A DNA stretch of 64,000 bases from Gonocerus acuteangulatus (taxonomy: Eukaryota; Arthropoda; Insecta; Hemiptera; Coreidae), in assembly GCA_946811695.1 (NCBI GenBank), contig OX328125.1, positions 109,401,373-109,465,372 of the forward strand. Direction: 5' to 3'. Of the stretch, positions 1-10,729 are shown one piece after another. Under the pieces are notes generated by a model that was given only the letters and a program-made list of their open reading frames with translations, did no database searches and was not told the DNA's origin. The first letter of the stretch is position 1. Every line of letters starts with the position of its first letter. Made by a program: the position numbers and the translations under genes.

Positions 1-319
1 ATTAACAGACATGAAAAGTTTTGGGAACTTCGTATGCTACTCGAAAACGGTTGAGAATATTGGTAAGCGGATGGTTACCATTCGAAAGCTTACTAAATAC
101 TCTACAAAAAATTTTTTGAAGAAAATTTAGATTAAGCGATGTCAATCGGAGAAATAAGTGCATAAAACATAGAAGCATGCTTTTTTTGGGAATATGTGTT
201 TACATTAAGAATGATCTAAACAAAGTAATAACTGTTTCTATTCTAAGTATACAAAATGACACTAGGGATATGAATGGAACCGCGCTAAGATGACGCAGTT
301 CTGCGAGTCGGAATTTTTT
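1..319 (+). mobile_element. 3' end of a Helentron/HINE-like element (family 1)
   Basis: The last 320 bp of an element that begins before the window. It carries the family-1 interior (the 'cgaaaacggttg' block, then 'gcttactaaat' and 'gtcaatcggagaaataagtg'). It ends with the family-1 3' terminus, GGAACCGCGCTAAGATGACG then a GCAG/CTGC hairpin and GTCGGA plus a T run. Here the hairpin loop has lost two bases (GCAGTTCTGCG instead of GCAGTTCCTGCG). The same terminus recurs near 1870, 15428, 43197, 50146 and 62709. No coding capacity is seen. Confidence 0.75.
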
Positions 320-621
320 AGTTGTTAATTTTTTTTGGCCCTCTGTCAGTACATATCAAAATGAAAACCCATTTTTAAAAATATTTATAACAAGGAAGTA
401 TGCAAAAAAATTAAATAGGGAAAAAATGAACATTTTAGAACACTAAACTTTAAAGTCGTTCTCTCAAAGCTGTTTTTCAAATGGGGCGATACTCTGGAGT
501 CTTCAATTTTTCTCGATCAACTTCAAATTTGACCTGCAGCTTCCAAATGTAATAATATTTGCTAGTGAAGTACGTAGGATGTTTTAGATTCATTGAATCA
601 TAGCGATTTTAGACGGATTTT
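320..621. other. AT-rich spacer, nothing recognised
   Basis: About 300 bp between a Helentron-like terminus and a LINE insertion. No open frame, hairpin or repeat matching other parts of the window was seen. Confidence 0.5.
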
Positions 622-1388
622 TAATAGAAAATGCATCACTGGCTACAAACAAACAACAAATTATCACAAATTAAGAACACAGTAAAAGCATGGAGTAACG
701 AACAACATACCTTGACAAGAAGAGACCAAGTAGTACTGACCAGACTTCGCATTGGACACTCGTTGCTCACACATAATTACCTCATGGAGAAAAAAGACAA
801 ACCAATATGCAGAGTTTGTAACATAACATTGACCATTAAACATATACTCACTGAATGTAAAAGACGTGACAAACTGAACATCCCACACGACCTACAAGAA
901 CTTCTTACAGAGGGTAGTCCATACATACACTCTATACTCCAATATTTAAAACACATAAACTTGTATCACAGAATCTGACGAAACAAAAGATTTTTTTTTT
1001 CTATAGTGTAATTATTATTATTATTTTTATTTTCTATTATGTAATTATTACTCAATTTTACTTGGTCATTAATGGAAAACCACAACATGTAGACCCCATC
1101 ATGACCTAATAAAAAATTGTTGTTAGTTTTAGTTATAAGTTATGTAAATATATTAACTACATTTAAAAAAGCAAGGCTCTAAATAATGTTTAGCACATAA
1201 TTCTCAACACAAACCTCCTAACTTTTGTCGTAAGCTCTTTTCAAACTTTTGTTGTATTTAGTACTATAAGTTACTGATAATTGTGAACATATAAATTTGT
1301 ATTTTTTACTGTATCTTAAAAAAAAAGAGCAAGTCGCCGTCGTTGCGAAGCTCGTAAAATAAATAAATAAATAAAATAATAGAAAATG
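622..1388 (+). mobile_element. 5'-truncated LINE insertion with 12-bp target-site duplication
   Basis: A LINE 3' fragment of about 743 bp (634-1376) flanked by the direct repeat TAATAGAAAATG at 622-633 and 1377-1388. It holds the last 115 codons or so of ORF2, a 3' UTR, a short stem-loop (TCGC at 1334, GCGA at 1345) and an AAAT-type tandem tail. This is the usual product of target-primed reverse transcription with 5' truncation. It is related to, but clearly diverged from, the full-length LINE at 28899-34230. Confidence 0.88.
634..978 (+). pseudogene. LINE ORF2 C-terminal fragment (CCHC end)
   Basis: Encodes the C-terminal end of a LINE ORF2: the VLTRLRIGHSLLTHNYLM segment, then a C-x2-C-x7-H-x4-C motif (CRVCNITLTIKH, ending LTEC), then NIPHDLQELLTEG and a stop. 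The order and spacing match residues 1105-1215 of the intact ORF2 at 30223-33870. The apparent start codon lies in the target-site duplication, so this is not a gene start. Reverse transcriptase and endonuclease are absent because of the 5' truncation. It is the best relative in the window of the unit amplified at 2826-7489. Confidence 0.85.
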
Positions 1389-1440
1389 AATATTGGTTCG
1401 CCATTTTAGAAAAAATTAATATTTCTTAAAAATCCTAAGC

Positions 1441-1657
1441 ACTTTACTAGATTTAACCTTCTAAAAGAGGGTTTCTGTTCTTCAGATCGTATTACTTTAC
1501 TAGATTTAACCTTCTAAAAGAGGGTTTCTGTTCTTCAGGTCGTATTACTTTACTAGATTTAACCTTCTAAAAGAGGGTTTCTGTTCTTCAGATCGTATTA
1601 CTTTACTAGATTTAACCTTCTAAAAGAGGGTTTCTGTTCTTCAGATCGTATTACTTT
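1441..1657. repeat. 53-bp tandem repeat, 4 copies
   Basis: Four near-identical 53-bp units starting at 1441, 1494, 1547 and 1600, each beginning ACTTTACTAGATTTAACC and containing AAAAGAGGGTTTCTG. The only clear difference is one G/A site (TTCAG[A/G]TCG). The high identity suggests recent expansion. No source element was recognised. Confidence 0.9.
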
Positions 1658-1869
1658 GGATACTTTTTTTTTCATTTGCGAGGCCGAAACTTTGGCGATT
1701 CACCTTGTCAATTGAAACATATGGACAAACGGTTATGTAATTTTAATACAAAATGAAAATTCTTACTCTAATATGGAAGGATGACGATAAAAGGAAATAA
1801 ATCAATAACAAACAAATGAGCAAATCTAGAACAGAAATTTCTTTAAGAAAAAACAAAACAAAAAAAAAT

Positions 1870-2144
1870 AAAGTCCGACTCGCAGGAACTGCCTCATCTT
1901 AGCGCGGTTCCGTTCTTATCCCTAGTCTAATTTCGAAAGATTAAAATAGAAGCAGTTACTATTTTGTTGAGAGGAGATCGTTGACCGTTGATGATGCAAG
2001 GTAGGGATTGTCCGGGTTCGGTCACTGCTACTTAATAATACATACCCCATATGTGTAAGTATGTGGGCATATATATATACATATGTGTGCGTGTATATGT
2101 GTATGTGTATATGCATATATATAAATATATATATATATTATATG

Positions 2145-2225
<81 letters not shown>

Positions 2226-2426
2226 CTTGTAAAGAGTACTTACAAGCTTATGAACTCAAAAACGTAAGCGTTACGATTTTTTTTGCGCGAATTTCGCCCC
2301 AAATACCATCTTCCAGTGGGCGGATTTTGCTGGTTAACGAACTTGACCTTTCAAATTGGATGACGGATTTTTGTACCAAATTTCATCAAAATCGGACCAT
2401 CAGGGAAGCCAGAAATGAGCGAACAG

Positions 2427-2471
<45 letters not shown>

Positions 2472-2476
2472 TATAC

Positions 2477-2527
<51 letters not shown>

Positions 2528-2662
2528 AATTTGAACTACCATCATTTTCGGTCTCTAGGGGTTCTGAAACGCGAAATTTTCTAGTCGGCACTTCCGGATT
2601 GTTTCATTGTATCAACCCTATAAGCGGGGTTCCTCCCTATGGGGGAGGGAGGAACCGCGCTA
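1870..2662 (-). mobile_element. Helentron/HINE-like element, family 1, shortened copy
   Basis: Read on the minus strand, it starts at 2662 with TAGCGCGGTT and a perfect 11-bp hairpin (GGTTCCTCCCT / AGGGAGGAACC). It continues through the family interior with two long TA microsatellites (about 2431-2525 and 2117-2222). It ends at 1870 with AACCGCGCTAAGATGAGGCA, a GCAG/CTGC hairpin and CGGACTTT. The 5' end is inverted-repeated inside the 3' end and followed by an extra hairpin tail, the asymmetric terminal repeat described for Helitron2/Helentron elements. No Rep/helicase is encoded. It is inserted in the LINE remnant to its right. The T-run at the 3' border and the absence of an obvious target duplication fit rolling-circle insertion into T-rich DNA. 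Confidence 0.72.
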
Positions 2663-2699
2663 AAAACAGTGGCAGCAAAATGTTTTGGGCATAACATTA

Positions 2700-5600
2700 T
2701 ATTTGTATTTTCATATATACATGTATTATTTGTTTCAGATTTGTGGGTATATTCAATATTAGTACAGGCATTAATGTGTTGTAGATATATTAGTATAATG
2801 TTTATGTGTATACTGTCAAGAGGTATGGATATCGTGAGGTATGTCAAGATGACTACGTTGTCTGCATTCTGTCAAGTGTGAGTAGCTCCTGGATATCGTG
2901 AGGTATGTCAAGATGACTACGTTGTGTGCATTCTGTCAATGTGAGTAGCTCCTGGATATCGTGAGGTATGTCAAGATGACTACGTTGTCTGCATTCTGTC
3001 AATGTGAGTAGCTCCTGGATGTCGTGAGGTATGTCAAGATGACTACGTTGTCTGCATTCTGTCAATGTGAGTAGCTCCTGGATGTCGTGAGGTATGTCAA
3101 GATGACTACGTTGTCTGCATTCTGTCAATGTGAGTAGCTCCTGGATATCGTGAGGTATGTCAAGATGACTACGTTGTCTGCATTCTGTCAATGTGAGTAG
3201 CTCCTGGATATCGTGAGGTATGTCAAGATGACTACGTTGTCTGCATTCTGTCAATGTGAGTAGCTCCTGGATGTCGTGAGGTATGTCAAGATGACTACGT
3301 TGTCTGCATTCTGTCAATGTGAGTAGCTCCTGGATATCGTGAGGTATGTCAAGATGACTACGTTGTCTGCATTCTGTCAATGTGAGTAGCTCCTGGATGT
3401 CGTGAGGTATGTCAAGATGACTACGTTGTCTGCATTCTGTTAATGTGAGTAGCTCCTGGATATCGTGAGGTATGTCAAGATGACTACGTTGTCTGCATTC
3501 TGTCAATGTGAGTAGCTCCTGGATGTCGCGAGGTATGTCAAGATAACTACGTTGTCTGCATGCTGTCAATGTGAGTAGCTCCTGGATGTCGTGAGGTATG
3601 TCAAGATGACTACGTTGTCTGCATTCTGTCAATGTGATTAGCTCCTGGATGTCGCGAGGTATGTCAAGATGACTACGTTGTCTGCATGCTGTCAATGTGA
3701 GTAGCTCCTGGATGTCGTGAGGTATGTCAAGATGACTACGTTGTCTGCATTCTGTTAATGTGAGTAGCTCCTGGATATCGTGAGGTATGTCAAGATGACT
3801 ACGTTGTCTGCATTCTGTCAATGTGAGTAGCTCCTGGATATCGTGAGGTATGTCAAGATGACTACGTTGTCTGCATTCTGTTAATGTGAGTAGCTCCTGG
3901 ATATCGTGAGGTATGTCAAGATGACTACGTTGTCTGCATTCTGTCAATGTGAGTAGCTCCTGGATGTCGTGAGGTATGTCAAGATGACTACGTTGTCTGC
4001 ATTCTGTTAATGTGAGTAGCTCCTGGATATCGTGAGGTATGTCAAGATGACTACGTTGTCTGCATTCTGTCAATGTGAGTAGCTCCTGGATATCGTGAGG
4101 TATGTCAAGATGACTACGTTGTCTGCATTCTGTCAATGTGAGTAGCTCCTGGATGTCGTGAGGTATGTCAAGATGACTACGTTGTCTGCATTCTGTCAAT
4201 GTGAGTAGCTCCTGGATGTCGTGAGGTATGTCAAGATGACTACGTTGTCTGCATTCTGTTAATGTGAGTAGCTCCTGGATATCGTGAGGTATGTCAAGAT
4301 GACTACGTTGTCTGCATTCTGTCAATGTGAGTAGCTCCTGGATATCGTGAGGTATGTCAAGATGACTACGTTGTCTGCATTCTGTCAATGTGAGTATCTC
4401 CTGGATGTCGTGAGGTATGTCAAGATGACTACGTTGTCTGCATTCTGTTAATGTGAGTAGCTCCTGGATATCGTGAGGTATGTCAAGATGACTACGTTGT
4501 CTGCATTCTGTCAATGTGAGTAGCTCCTGGATATCGTGAGGTATGTCAAGATGACTACGTTGTCTGCATTCTGTCAATGTGATTAGCTCCTGGATGTCGC
4601 GAGGTATGTCAAGATGACTACGTTGTCTGCATGCTGTCAATGTGAGTAGCTCCTGGATGTCGCGAGGTATGTCAAGATGACTACGTTGTCTGCATGCTGT
4701 CAATGTGAGTAGCTCCTGGATGTCGCGAGGTATGTCAAGATGACTACGTTGTCTGCATTCTGTCAATGTGAGTAGCTCCTGGATATCGTGAGGTATGTCA
4801 AGATGACTACGTTGTCTGCATGCTGTCAATGTGAGTAGCTCCTGGATGTCGGGAGGTATGTCAAGATGACTACGTTGTCTGCATTCTGTTAATGTGAGTA
4901 GCTCCTGGATATCGTGAGGTATGTCAAGATGACTACGTTGTCTGCATTCTGTCAATGTGAGTAGCTCCTGGATATCGTGAGGTATGTCAAGATGACTACG
5001 TTGTCTGCATTCTGTTAATGTGAGTAGCTCCTGGATATCGTGAGGTATGTCAAGATGACTACGTTGTCTGCATTCTGTCAATGTGAGTAGCTCCTGGATG
5101 TCGTGAGGTATGTCAAGATGACTACGTTGTCTGCATTCTGTTAATGTGAGTAGCTCCTGGATATCGTGAGGTATGTCAAGATGACTACGTTGTCTGCATT
5201 CTGTCAATGTGAGTAGCTCCTGGATATCGTGAGGTATGTCAAGATGACTACGTTGTCTGCATTCTGTCAATGTGAGTAGCTCCTGGATGTCGTGAGGTAT
5301 GTCAAGATGACTACGTTGTCTGCATTCTGTCAATGTGAGTAGCTCCTGGATGTCGTGAGGTATGTCAAGATGACTACGTTGTCTGCATTCTGTTAATGTG
5401 AGTAGCTCCTGGATATCGTGAGGTATGTCAAGATGACTACGTTGTCTGCATTCTGTCAATGTGAGTAGCTCCTGGATATCGTGAGGTATGTCAAGATGAC
5501 TACGTTGTCTGCATTCTGTCAATGTGAGTAGCTCCTGGATGTCGTGAGGTATGTCAAGATGACTACGTTGTCTGCATTCTGTTAATGTGAGTAGCTCCTG

Positions 5601-7510
5601 GATATCGTGAGGTATGTCAAGATGACTACGTTGTCTGCATTCTGTCAATGTGAGTAGCTCCTGGATATCGTGAGGTATGTCAAGATGACTACGTTGTCTG
5701 CATTCTGTCAATGTGATTAGCTCCTGGATGTCGCGAGGTATGTCAAGATGACTACGTTGTCTGCATGCTGTCAATGTGAGTAGCTCCTGGATGTCGCGAG
5801 GTATGTCAAGATGACTACGTTGTCTGCATGCTGTCAATGTGAGTAGCTCCTGGATGTCGCGAGGTATGTCAAGATGACTACGTTGTCTGCATTCTGTCAA
5901 TGTGAGTAGCTCCTGGATATCGTGAGGTATGTCAAGATGACTACGTTGTCTGCATTCTGTCAATGTGAGTAGCTCCTGGATGTCGCGAGGTATGTCAAGA
6001 TGACTACGTTGTCTGCATTCTGTCAATGTGAGTAGCTCCTGGATATCGTGAGGTATGTCAAGATGACTACGTTGTCTGCATTCTGTCAATGTGATTAGCT
6101 CCTGGATGTCGCGAGGTATGTCAAGATGACTACGTTGTCTGCATGCTGTCAATGTGAGTAGCTCCTGGATGTCGCGAGGTATGTCAAGATGACTACGTTG
6201 TCTGCATGCTGTCAATGTGAGTAGCTCCTGGATGTCGCGAGGTATGTCAAGATGACTACGTTGTCTGCATTCTGTCAATGTGAGTAGCTCCTGGATATCG
6301 TGAGGTATGTCAAGATGACTACGTTGTCTGCATTCTGTCAATGTGATTAGCTCCTGGATGTCGCGAGGTATGTCAAGATGACTACGTTGTCTGCATTCTG
6401 TCAATGTGAGTAGCTCCTGGATGTCGCGAGGTATGTCAAGATGACTACGTTGTCTGCATTCTGTCAATGTGAGTAGCTCCTGGATGTCGCGAGGTATGTC
6501 AAGATGACTACGTTGTCTGCATTCTGTCAATGTGAGTAGCTCCTGGATGTCGTGAGGTACGTCAAGATGACTACGTTGTCTGCATTCTGTCAATGTGAGT
6601 AGCTCCTGGATGTCGTGAGGTACGTCAAGATGACTACGTTGTCTGCATTCTGTCAATGTGAGTAGCTCCTGGATGTCGTGAGGTATGTCAAGATGACTAA
6701 GTTGTCTGCATTCTGTCAATGTGAGTAGCTCCTGGATGGCGTGAGGTATGTCAAGATGACTACGTTGTCTGCATTCTGTCAATGTGAGTAGCTCCTGGAT
6801 GTCGCGAGGTACGTCAAGATGACTACGTTGTCTGCATTCTGTCAATGTGAGTAGCTCCTCGATGTCGCGAGGTACGTCAAGATGACTACGTTGTCTGCAT
6901 TCTGTCAATGTGAGTAGCTCCTGGATGTCGCGAGGTATGTCAAGATGACTACGTTGTCTGCATTCTGTCAATGTGAGTAGCTCCTGGATGTCGTGAGGTA
7001 CGTCAAGATGACTACGTTGTCTGCATTCTGTCAATGTGAGTAGCTCCTGGATGTCGTGAGGTATGTCAAGATGACTAAGTTGTCTGCATTCTGTCAATGT
7101 GAGTAGCTCCTGGATGGCGTGAGGTATGTCAAGATGACTACGTTGTCTGCATGCTGTCAATGTGAGTAGCTCCTGGATGTCGTGAGGTATGTCAAGATGA
7201 CTACGTTGTCTGCATTCTGTCAATGTGAGTAGCTCCTGGATGTCGTGAGGTATGTCAAGATGACTACGTTGTCTGCATTCTGTCAATGTGAGTAGCTCCT
7301 GGATGTCGTGAGGTATGTCAAGATGACTACGTCGTCTGCATTCTGTCAATTTGAGTAGCTCCTGGATGTCGTGAGGTATGTCAAGATGACTACGTTGTCT
7401 GCATTCTGTCAATGTGAGTAGCTCCTGGATGTCGTGAGGTATTTCAAGATGACTACGTTGTCTGCATTCTGTCAATGTGAGTTTTATTGTTGCAGTATTT
7501 GGATTCTTTA
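2700..7510 (-). pseudogene. LINE ORF2 C-terminus swollen by an internal minisatellite
   Basis: On the minus strand the right flank (7510 to about 7485) reads like the LINE zinc-motif region (CN-TIKLTLTECR). Next come 74 tandem copies of LTECRQRSHLDIPHDIQELL. The left flank then resumes the normal ORF2 end: DSIHINIILIYLQHIN, matching the SPYIHSILQYLKHIN of the copy at 634-978. The array therefore sits within what was one ORF2 3' end. The 1553-codon open frame (2853-7514) exists because the unit is 63 bp, a multiple of three, and derives from coding sequence. It is not evidence of a functional repeat protein. The 3' UTR side is cut by the Helentron-like copy ending at 2662. Confidence 0.8.
2826..7489 (-). 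repeat. 63-bp LINE-derived minisatellite, about 74 copies
   Basis: The anchor GATGACTACGTTG recurs every 63 bp from 2849 to 7449: 73 intervals plus one 1-bp insertion in the leftmost unit. Variants are shared in blocks: ATATCG/GTCGTG/GTCGCG, CATTCTG/CATGCTG, TCAATG/TTAATG and GAGTAG/GATTAG. Blocks such as GATTAG-GTCGCG-CATGCTG recur near 3640, 4580, 5720, 6090 and 6340, which indicates higher-order segmental duplication. Both the right flank and each unit junction read CTCACATTGACAG on the minus strand, so the unit border is a short homology. Confidence 0.93.
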
Positions 7511-7585
7511 ACATCCCTTATAAAATGTTTAATATAAAGAATTGAAAAATATTGTTTTGTTTATAAATTCAAGAAAATGTGTTTG
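7500..7585 (+). repeat. Fragment of a dispersed long-inverted-repeat family
   Basis: The block TTTAACATCCCTTATAAAAT, followed by AAGAATTGAAAAATATTG and AAATTCAAGAAAATGTG, matches the inverted-repeat arms at about 35750-35800 (reverse) and 38385-38460, and a fragment at 22350-22440. It is a partial copy that marks the right border of the LINE remnant. Confidence 0.6.
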
Positions 7586-7589
7586 GTTT

Positions 7590-7766
7590 TTGAACGCACA
7601 AGGTATTACCCCTTCAAGAATAAATTATAAACTGACACAAACACTAACCGGTCACGGACCAACAAGAAGTTACTTACAAAGATTTAAAATCATTGAAGGC
7701 AGTAACTGCAAATGTGAACTGAAATACGACCATCTAATTTTTGACGTAGATTCAGTTATATGCTGA
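7590..7766 (+). pseudogene. R1/TRAS-like LINE C-terminal fragment
   Basis: Encodes YKLTQTLTGHGPTRSYLQRF, then SNCKCELKYDHLIFD, then a stop. The L-x3-LTGHG-x3-YL-x-RF segment followed by a Cys pair and a His is typical of the C-terminal region of R1-type LINE ORF2 proteins (established family pattern, recalled rather than searched). The usual final cysteine is missing (FDVDS instead of F-x-C), and upstream domains are absent. This is a different LINE lineage from the one at 28899-34230. Confidence 0.55.
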
Positions 7767-7837
7767 TATCCAGTTATGAAACACACAAAGAATGTGTGTA
7801 AAGGTCTTAACACTGATTCTCTTCCATTAAAAAAAAA

Positions 7838-8090
7838 AAAATTTTTTTCGTCACGAAACTTGGTATATAGTATTCCCCTAGAAAATGAATGAACGAGTTC
7901 GTTAACCAGCAAAATTGGTTTATCTCCTGACACAAAGTAGTTATTCACCCATACCGAACACAATTATTGCTGGAATCATGTTGCAACGAAACTTTGAATT
8001 CGTTGTGGACATATTAATAGAAAAATGTGTTATGAAAATAAAATAAATCGGTTCATTCTCCACGCGGACGAAGTCGCGGGCCAGCTAGAT
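7838..8090 (+). mobile_element. Helitron-type fragment ending GACGAAGTCGCGGGCC-AGCTAG
   Basis: The first part (CGTCACGAAACTTGGTATAT, then GAACGAGTTCGTTAACCAGC and AATCGGTTCATT) matches the interior of the family-2 elements at 9388 and 24451. It ends with GCGGACGAAGTCGCGGGCC followed by AGCTAGA. A short CGCG/CGCG stem a few bases before CTAG is the form of canonical Helitron 3' ends. Either the two families share interior sequence or a mosaic element was formed. Confidence 0.5.
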
Positions 8091-9071
8091 TGGAAAATAA
8101 AGCTGAACGAATTGCAAACAGATTCCAAAATATGGCATGGAAAGCTACTTAAACATATTCCTGTTCCTTTATCATCAACTGAATCAGGAAAGACATACAA
8201 AATAGATGAAAATGTTCACAATTAACTGAATTTGAAATTTACAGAAACTACGATATGAGTTTCCACTATAAAAATTAGGTACCTAATAGTGAATAATCTG
8301 AAATTAATGTCAAATGTCCTTGTAATATATTAGGTTATAGTTTTATTGGTTGTAATAAATGTGTTGAGTTACTTTGAGCTCAGCAAAACTTTAAATTTAC
8401 ATTTTACGAAGTTGACATTTTAAGTGACCTTTTTCCTAAGAAAAAAATTGTTTTTTTCATAACCGCCAAAAACACAATTTTTATTTTTTGAACATAACTA
8501 GTACACTGTTTGATCATTCTAGAAAAAAATTATGATGCATGTGGTAATTGTGATTTCTGAGGTATGACTTACTGAACCTACCTAATGAAAAAGTATAAAA
8601 AATAACTTTGCGCGATTAGTGGCATGATACTATTACCTATAGTATCACTATTATAGCTTATTTTGATAGAGAAAAGCATTAGCTTTAATTTGATACCAAG
8701 AACAGCCGGATTTGTTGAAAAAAAAGTAAAACACAATTTTTTTCAAAACTGTTATCAGAAAGGAAGTAACCAAAATCATGCAAAAACAAGAATTTCAAAA
8801 AAATTCCCTCTGGTTCAATTTTTGATAAAAAAAACTGAAAAAATTAATTTGAGATTATCTCATACATCTCTATTCATGAAAAAATTTTGAAAAATATCTG
8901 AGATATGACGGCACGGACATATATTAAAATTGGGCGATTTGACGTGAATTGACCCTTGAACAAGAACGGATCAAATTCGTGAAGTCTAAAATATTAAAAG
9001 GAGGAAACTGGCCGGTTTCTAAGAGGCAGATTCTTATCAAACACTTTGATGAATTTATTGGTACAATATAT
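8091..9071. other. AT-rich intergenic DNA, nothing recognised
   Basis: About 1 kb with only short, low-complexity open frames. It contains A/T runs and a block (GATACCAAGAACAGCCGG) that looks like old repeat DNA, but nothing could be assigned. Confidence 0.5.
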
Positions 9072-9077
9072 TATGAC

Positions 9078-9275
9078 GGGGTCTCCCGTGGTCTAGTGGG
9101 TAGCGCGCTAGATTCATAAGCGGGAGATGATGGGTAGGATCCCCACCGACGCCAGAAATTTTCTCATCTCAGGGCTCGCTGAGAAAATTCCTGGCTGCAC
9201 CCTGGACGTCGGCGCTAATGGTCAAGATTTATGTCGATGCGCCGTAAAAAAAAATATATATATATATATATATAG
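9078..9275 (+). mobile_element. tRNA-derived SINE (family A)
   Basis: Starts GGGGTCTCCCGTGGTCTAGT. It has an A-box-like TGGTCTAGTGGG and a degraded B-box GGTAGGATCCCC; the second copy at 35584 keeps GGTTCGATTCCC. A shared body follows (TTTTCTCATCTCAGGGCTCG, CGGCGCTAATGG, GATGCGCCGT), then an A tail running into TA repeats. The short direct repeat TATGAC flanks it at 9072-9077 and 9276-9281. This is the standard layout of an RNA polymerase III-transcribed SINE. It is not a functional tRNA gene. Confidence 0.85.
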
Positions 9276-9387
9276 TATGACGAACTTAAAGAAATAAGCT
9301 GTATTATTTCAATATTGTATACATTTAATTTTTTTTACCTATATATTTAACTTTATATTTTCTATCTTTTATATTTGGTTTTATTTT

Positions 9388-9542
9388 TAGCACTTTCCTC
9401 CGAAGGAAAGTAGCTATTGAGGTTGGACACATGACGGAATTTTTGAAAAATTTCTTCAAATCTTTATCGATCCTACCTAGTAGACACCGAAAATGACCCC
9501 CGTTAAAATTTATATCTATATATATATATATATATATATATA

Positions 9543-9589
<47 letters not shown>

Positions 9590-10642
9590 CTGTTAACACG
9601 ATAGCGGCCAGAGTTTTTGTTTTTTTCGTCACGAAACTTGGTATATAGCATTCAATTAGCAAACGATTGAACGAGTTCGTTAACCACCAAAGTCGGTCCA
9701 CCGGAAGGGGGGGTTTACCCCGAACCCAAAACACTAATTTGACTACATCAGCCGTAATATTTGTTATATTTCAACGAAACTTGGTATTCGTAGTGGTAAT
9801 ATAGAGAGAAAAGTGAGATATAAAAATGAACTAAATCGATTCATTAGAAGGGGGGGTTTACTCCGGACCCACAATACCAATTCGCCACTACCAGCCGTGA
9901 TTTTTGGTATATTTCAACGGAACTCGGTATTCGTAGTGGTAATCCACAGATAAATATGTGTTGTAAAAATAAACTAAATCGGTTCAGTAGGAGGGGGGTT
10001 TACTCCGGACCCACAATACCAATTCTCCACTACCAGCCGTGATTTTTGGTATATTTCGACGAAACTCGGTATTCGTAGTTGTAATCTACAGGTAAATATG
10101 TGTTTTAAAAATAAACTAAATCGGTTCATTAGGAGGGGGGGGTTTACTCCGGACCCAAATTACTAATATAGTCATACCGGTCGTAATTTCTTCTGTATTG
10201 TAACGAAACGCGGTATAAGTCGTGGGTAACTCATGAGAAAGAAGTGTTGTAAAAATGAGCTGAATCGGTCAATCGGAAAGGGGGGGTTTACTTTGTAATA
10301 TATTTCGATAGAAAAGCCCGCCAGACGTAGGTCACAAAGCCGCCGCAAGGAGCGATTTCTACCACTAGAGGGACCTGTATCCTGTTCCTGCGTTAGATCA
10401 AAATACGATAATAAGAGGTTTTTTTGTATTTATTACGTAGTGTAGTAGGTACCATGTGTAACATAACTCTGGAAGCAAATTAATAATTGAACTGTTTCTC
10501 ATTACAAAATTAAAAGAGAACTATTCATGTTTTTATTTTATTTATGTAGGATATTTTAAGCAAATTTTTCTGGAAAGCAATCTACACTACCCAAATTCTG
10601 AGGAAAGTGCTTAGTTATGCAGCTCCTGCGTGACGGACTTTT
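9388..10642 (+). mobile_element. Helentron/HINE-like element, family 2, long copy
   Basis: Starts TAGC with an 8-bp hairpin (ACTTTCCT-CCGA-AGGAAAGT). It contains a TA microsatellite (about 9517-9587) and about five degenerate 144-bp internal repeats. It ends GAGGAAAGTGCTTAGTTATG, then a GCAG-CTC-CTGC hairpin and GTGACGGACTTTT. The 5' end TAGCACTTTCCTC is inverted inside the 3' end (GAGGAAAGTGCTTA), with an extra hairpin tail beyond it. Other copies are at 24451-25593 (plus) and 34324-35230 (minus). It is non-coding. The closest known architecture is that of DINE-1/HINE elements. Confidence 0.75.
9690..10290 (+). repeat. Degenerate 144-bp internal repeats of the family-2 element
   Basis: About five units, each starting with a G-run plus GTTTAC(T/C)CCGGACCC and followed by a CGTAATTTTTG-like block, CAACGAAAC...GGTATTCGT and AAATAAACTAAATCGGTTCA. 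Starts lie near 9705, 9848, 9990, 10138 and 10282. Homologous repeats occur in the other family-2 copies (about 24810-25230 and 34630-34940). Internal tandem repeats are a known feature of HINE/DINE-1 elements. Confidence 0.7.
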
Positions 10643-10677
10643 ATTTATATTCATTGCCTATAATTTATTTTTGCAAA

Positions 10678-10680
<3 letters not shown>

Positions 10681-10728
<48 letters not shown>
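10681..10728. repeat. (TA)n microsatellite
   Basis: About 24 uninterrupted TA dinucleotides just outside the family-2 element end. Confidence 0.95.

Positions 10729-10729
<1 letters not shown>

Noticed and set aside
2051..2584. Tyr/Ile-rich open frames over TA tracts, here and near 9516, 14031, 34912 and 47128
   Set aside because: They are translations of TA or TG microsatellites within or beside Helentron-like elements.
2853..7514. A 1553-codon minus-strand open frame of 21-residue repeats as a genuine large repeat protein
   Set aside because: The unit is a LINE ORF2 C-terminal segment of 63 bp, so an open frame is expected without selection. It has no signal peptide, promoter or terminal domain, and its flanks are LINE sequence.
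9078..9150. A functional tRNA gene at the SINE head
   Set aside because: The sequence cannot form a standard cloverleaf, the B-box is degraded, and the same head recurs with the same SINE body at 35584.
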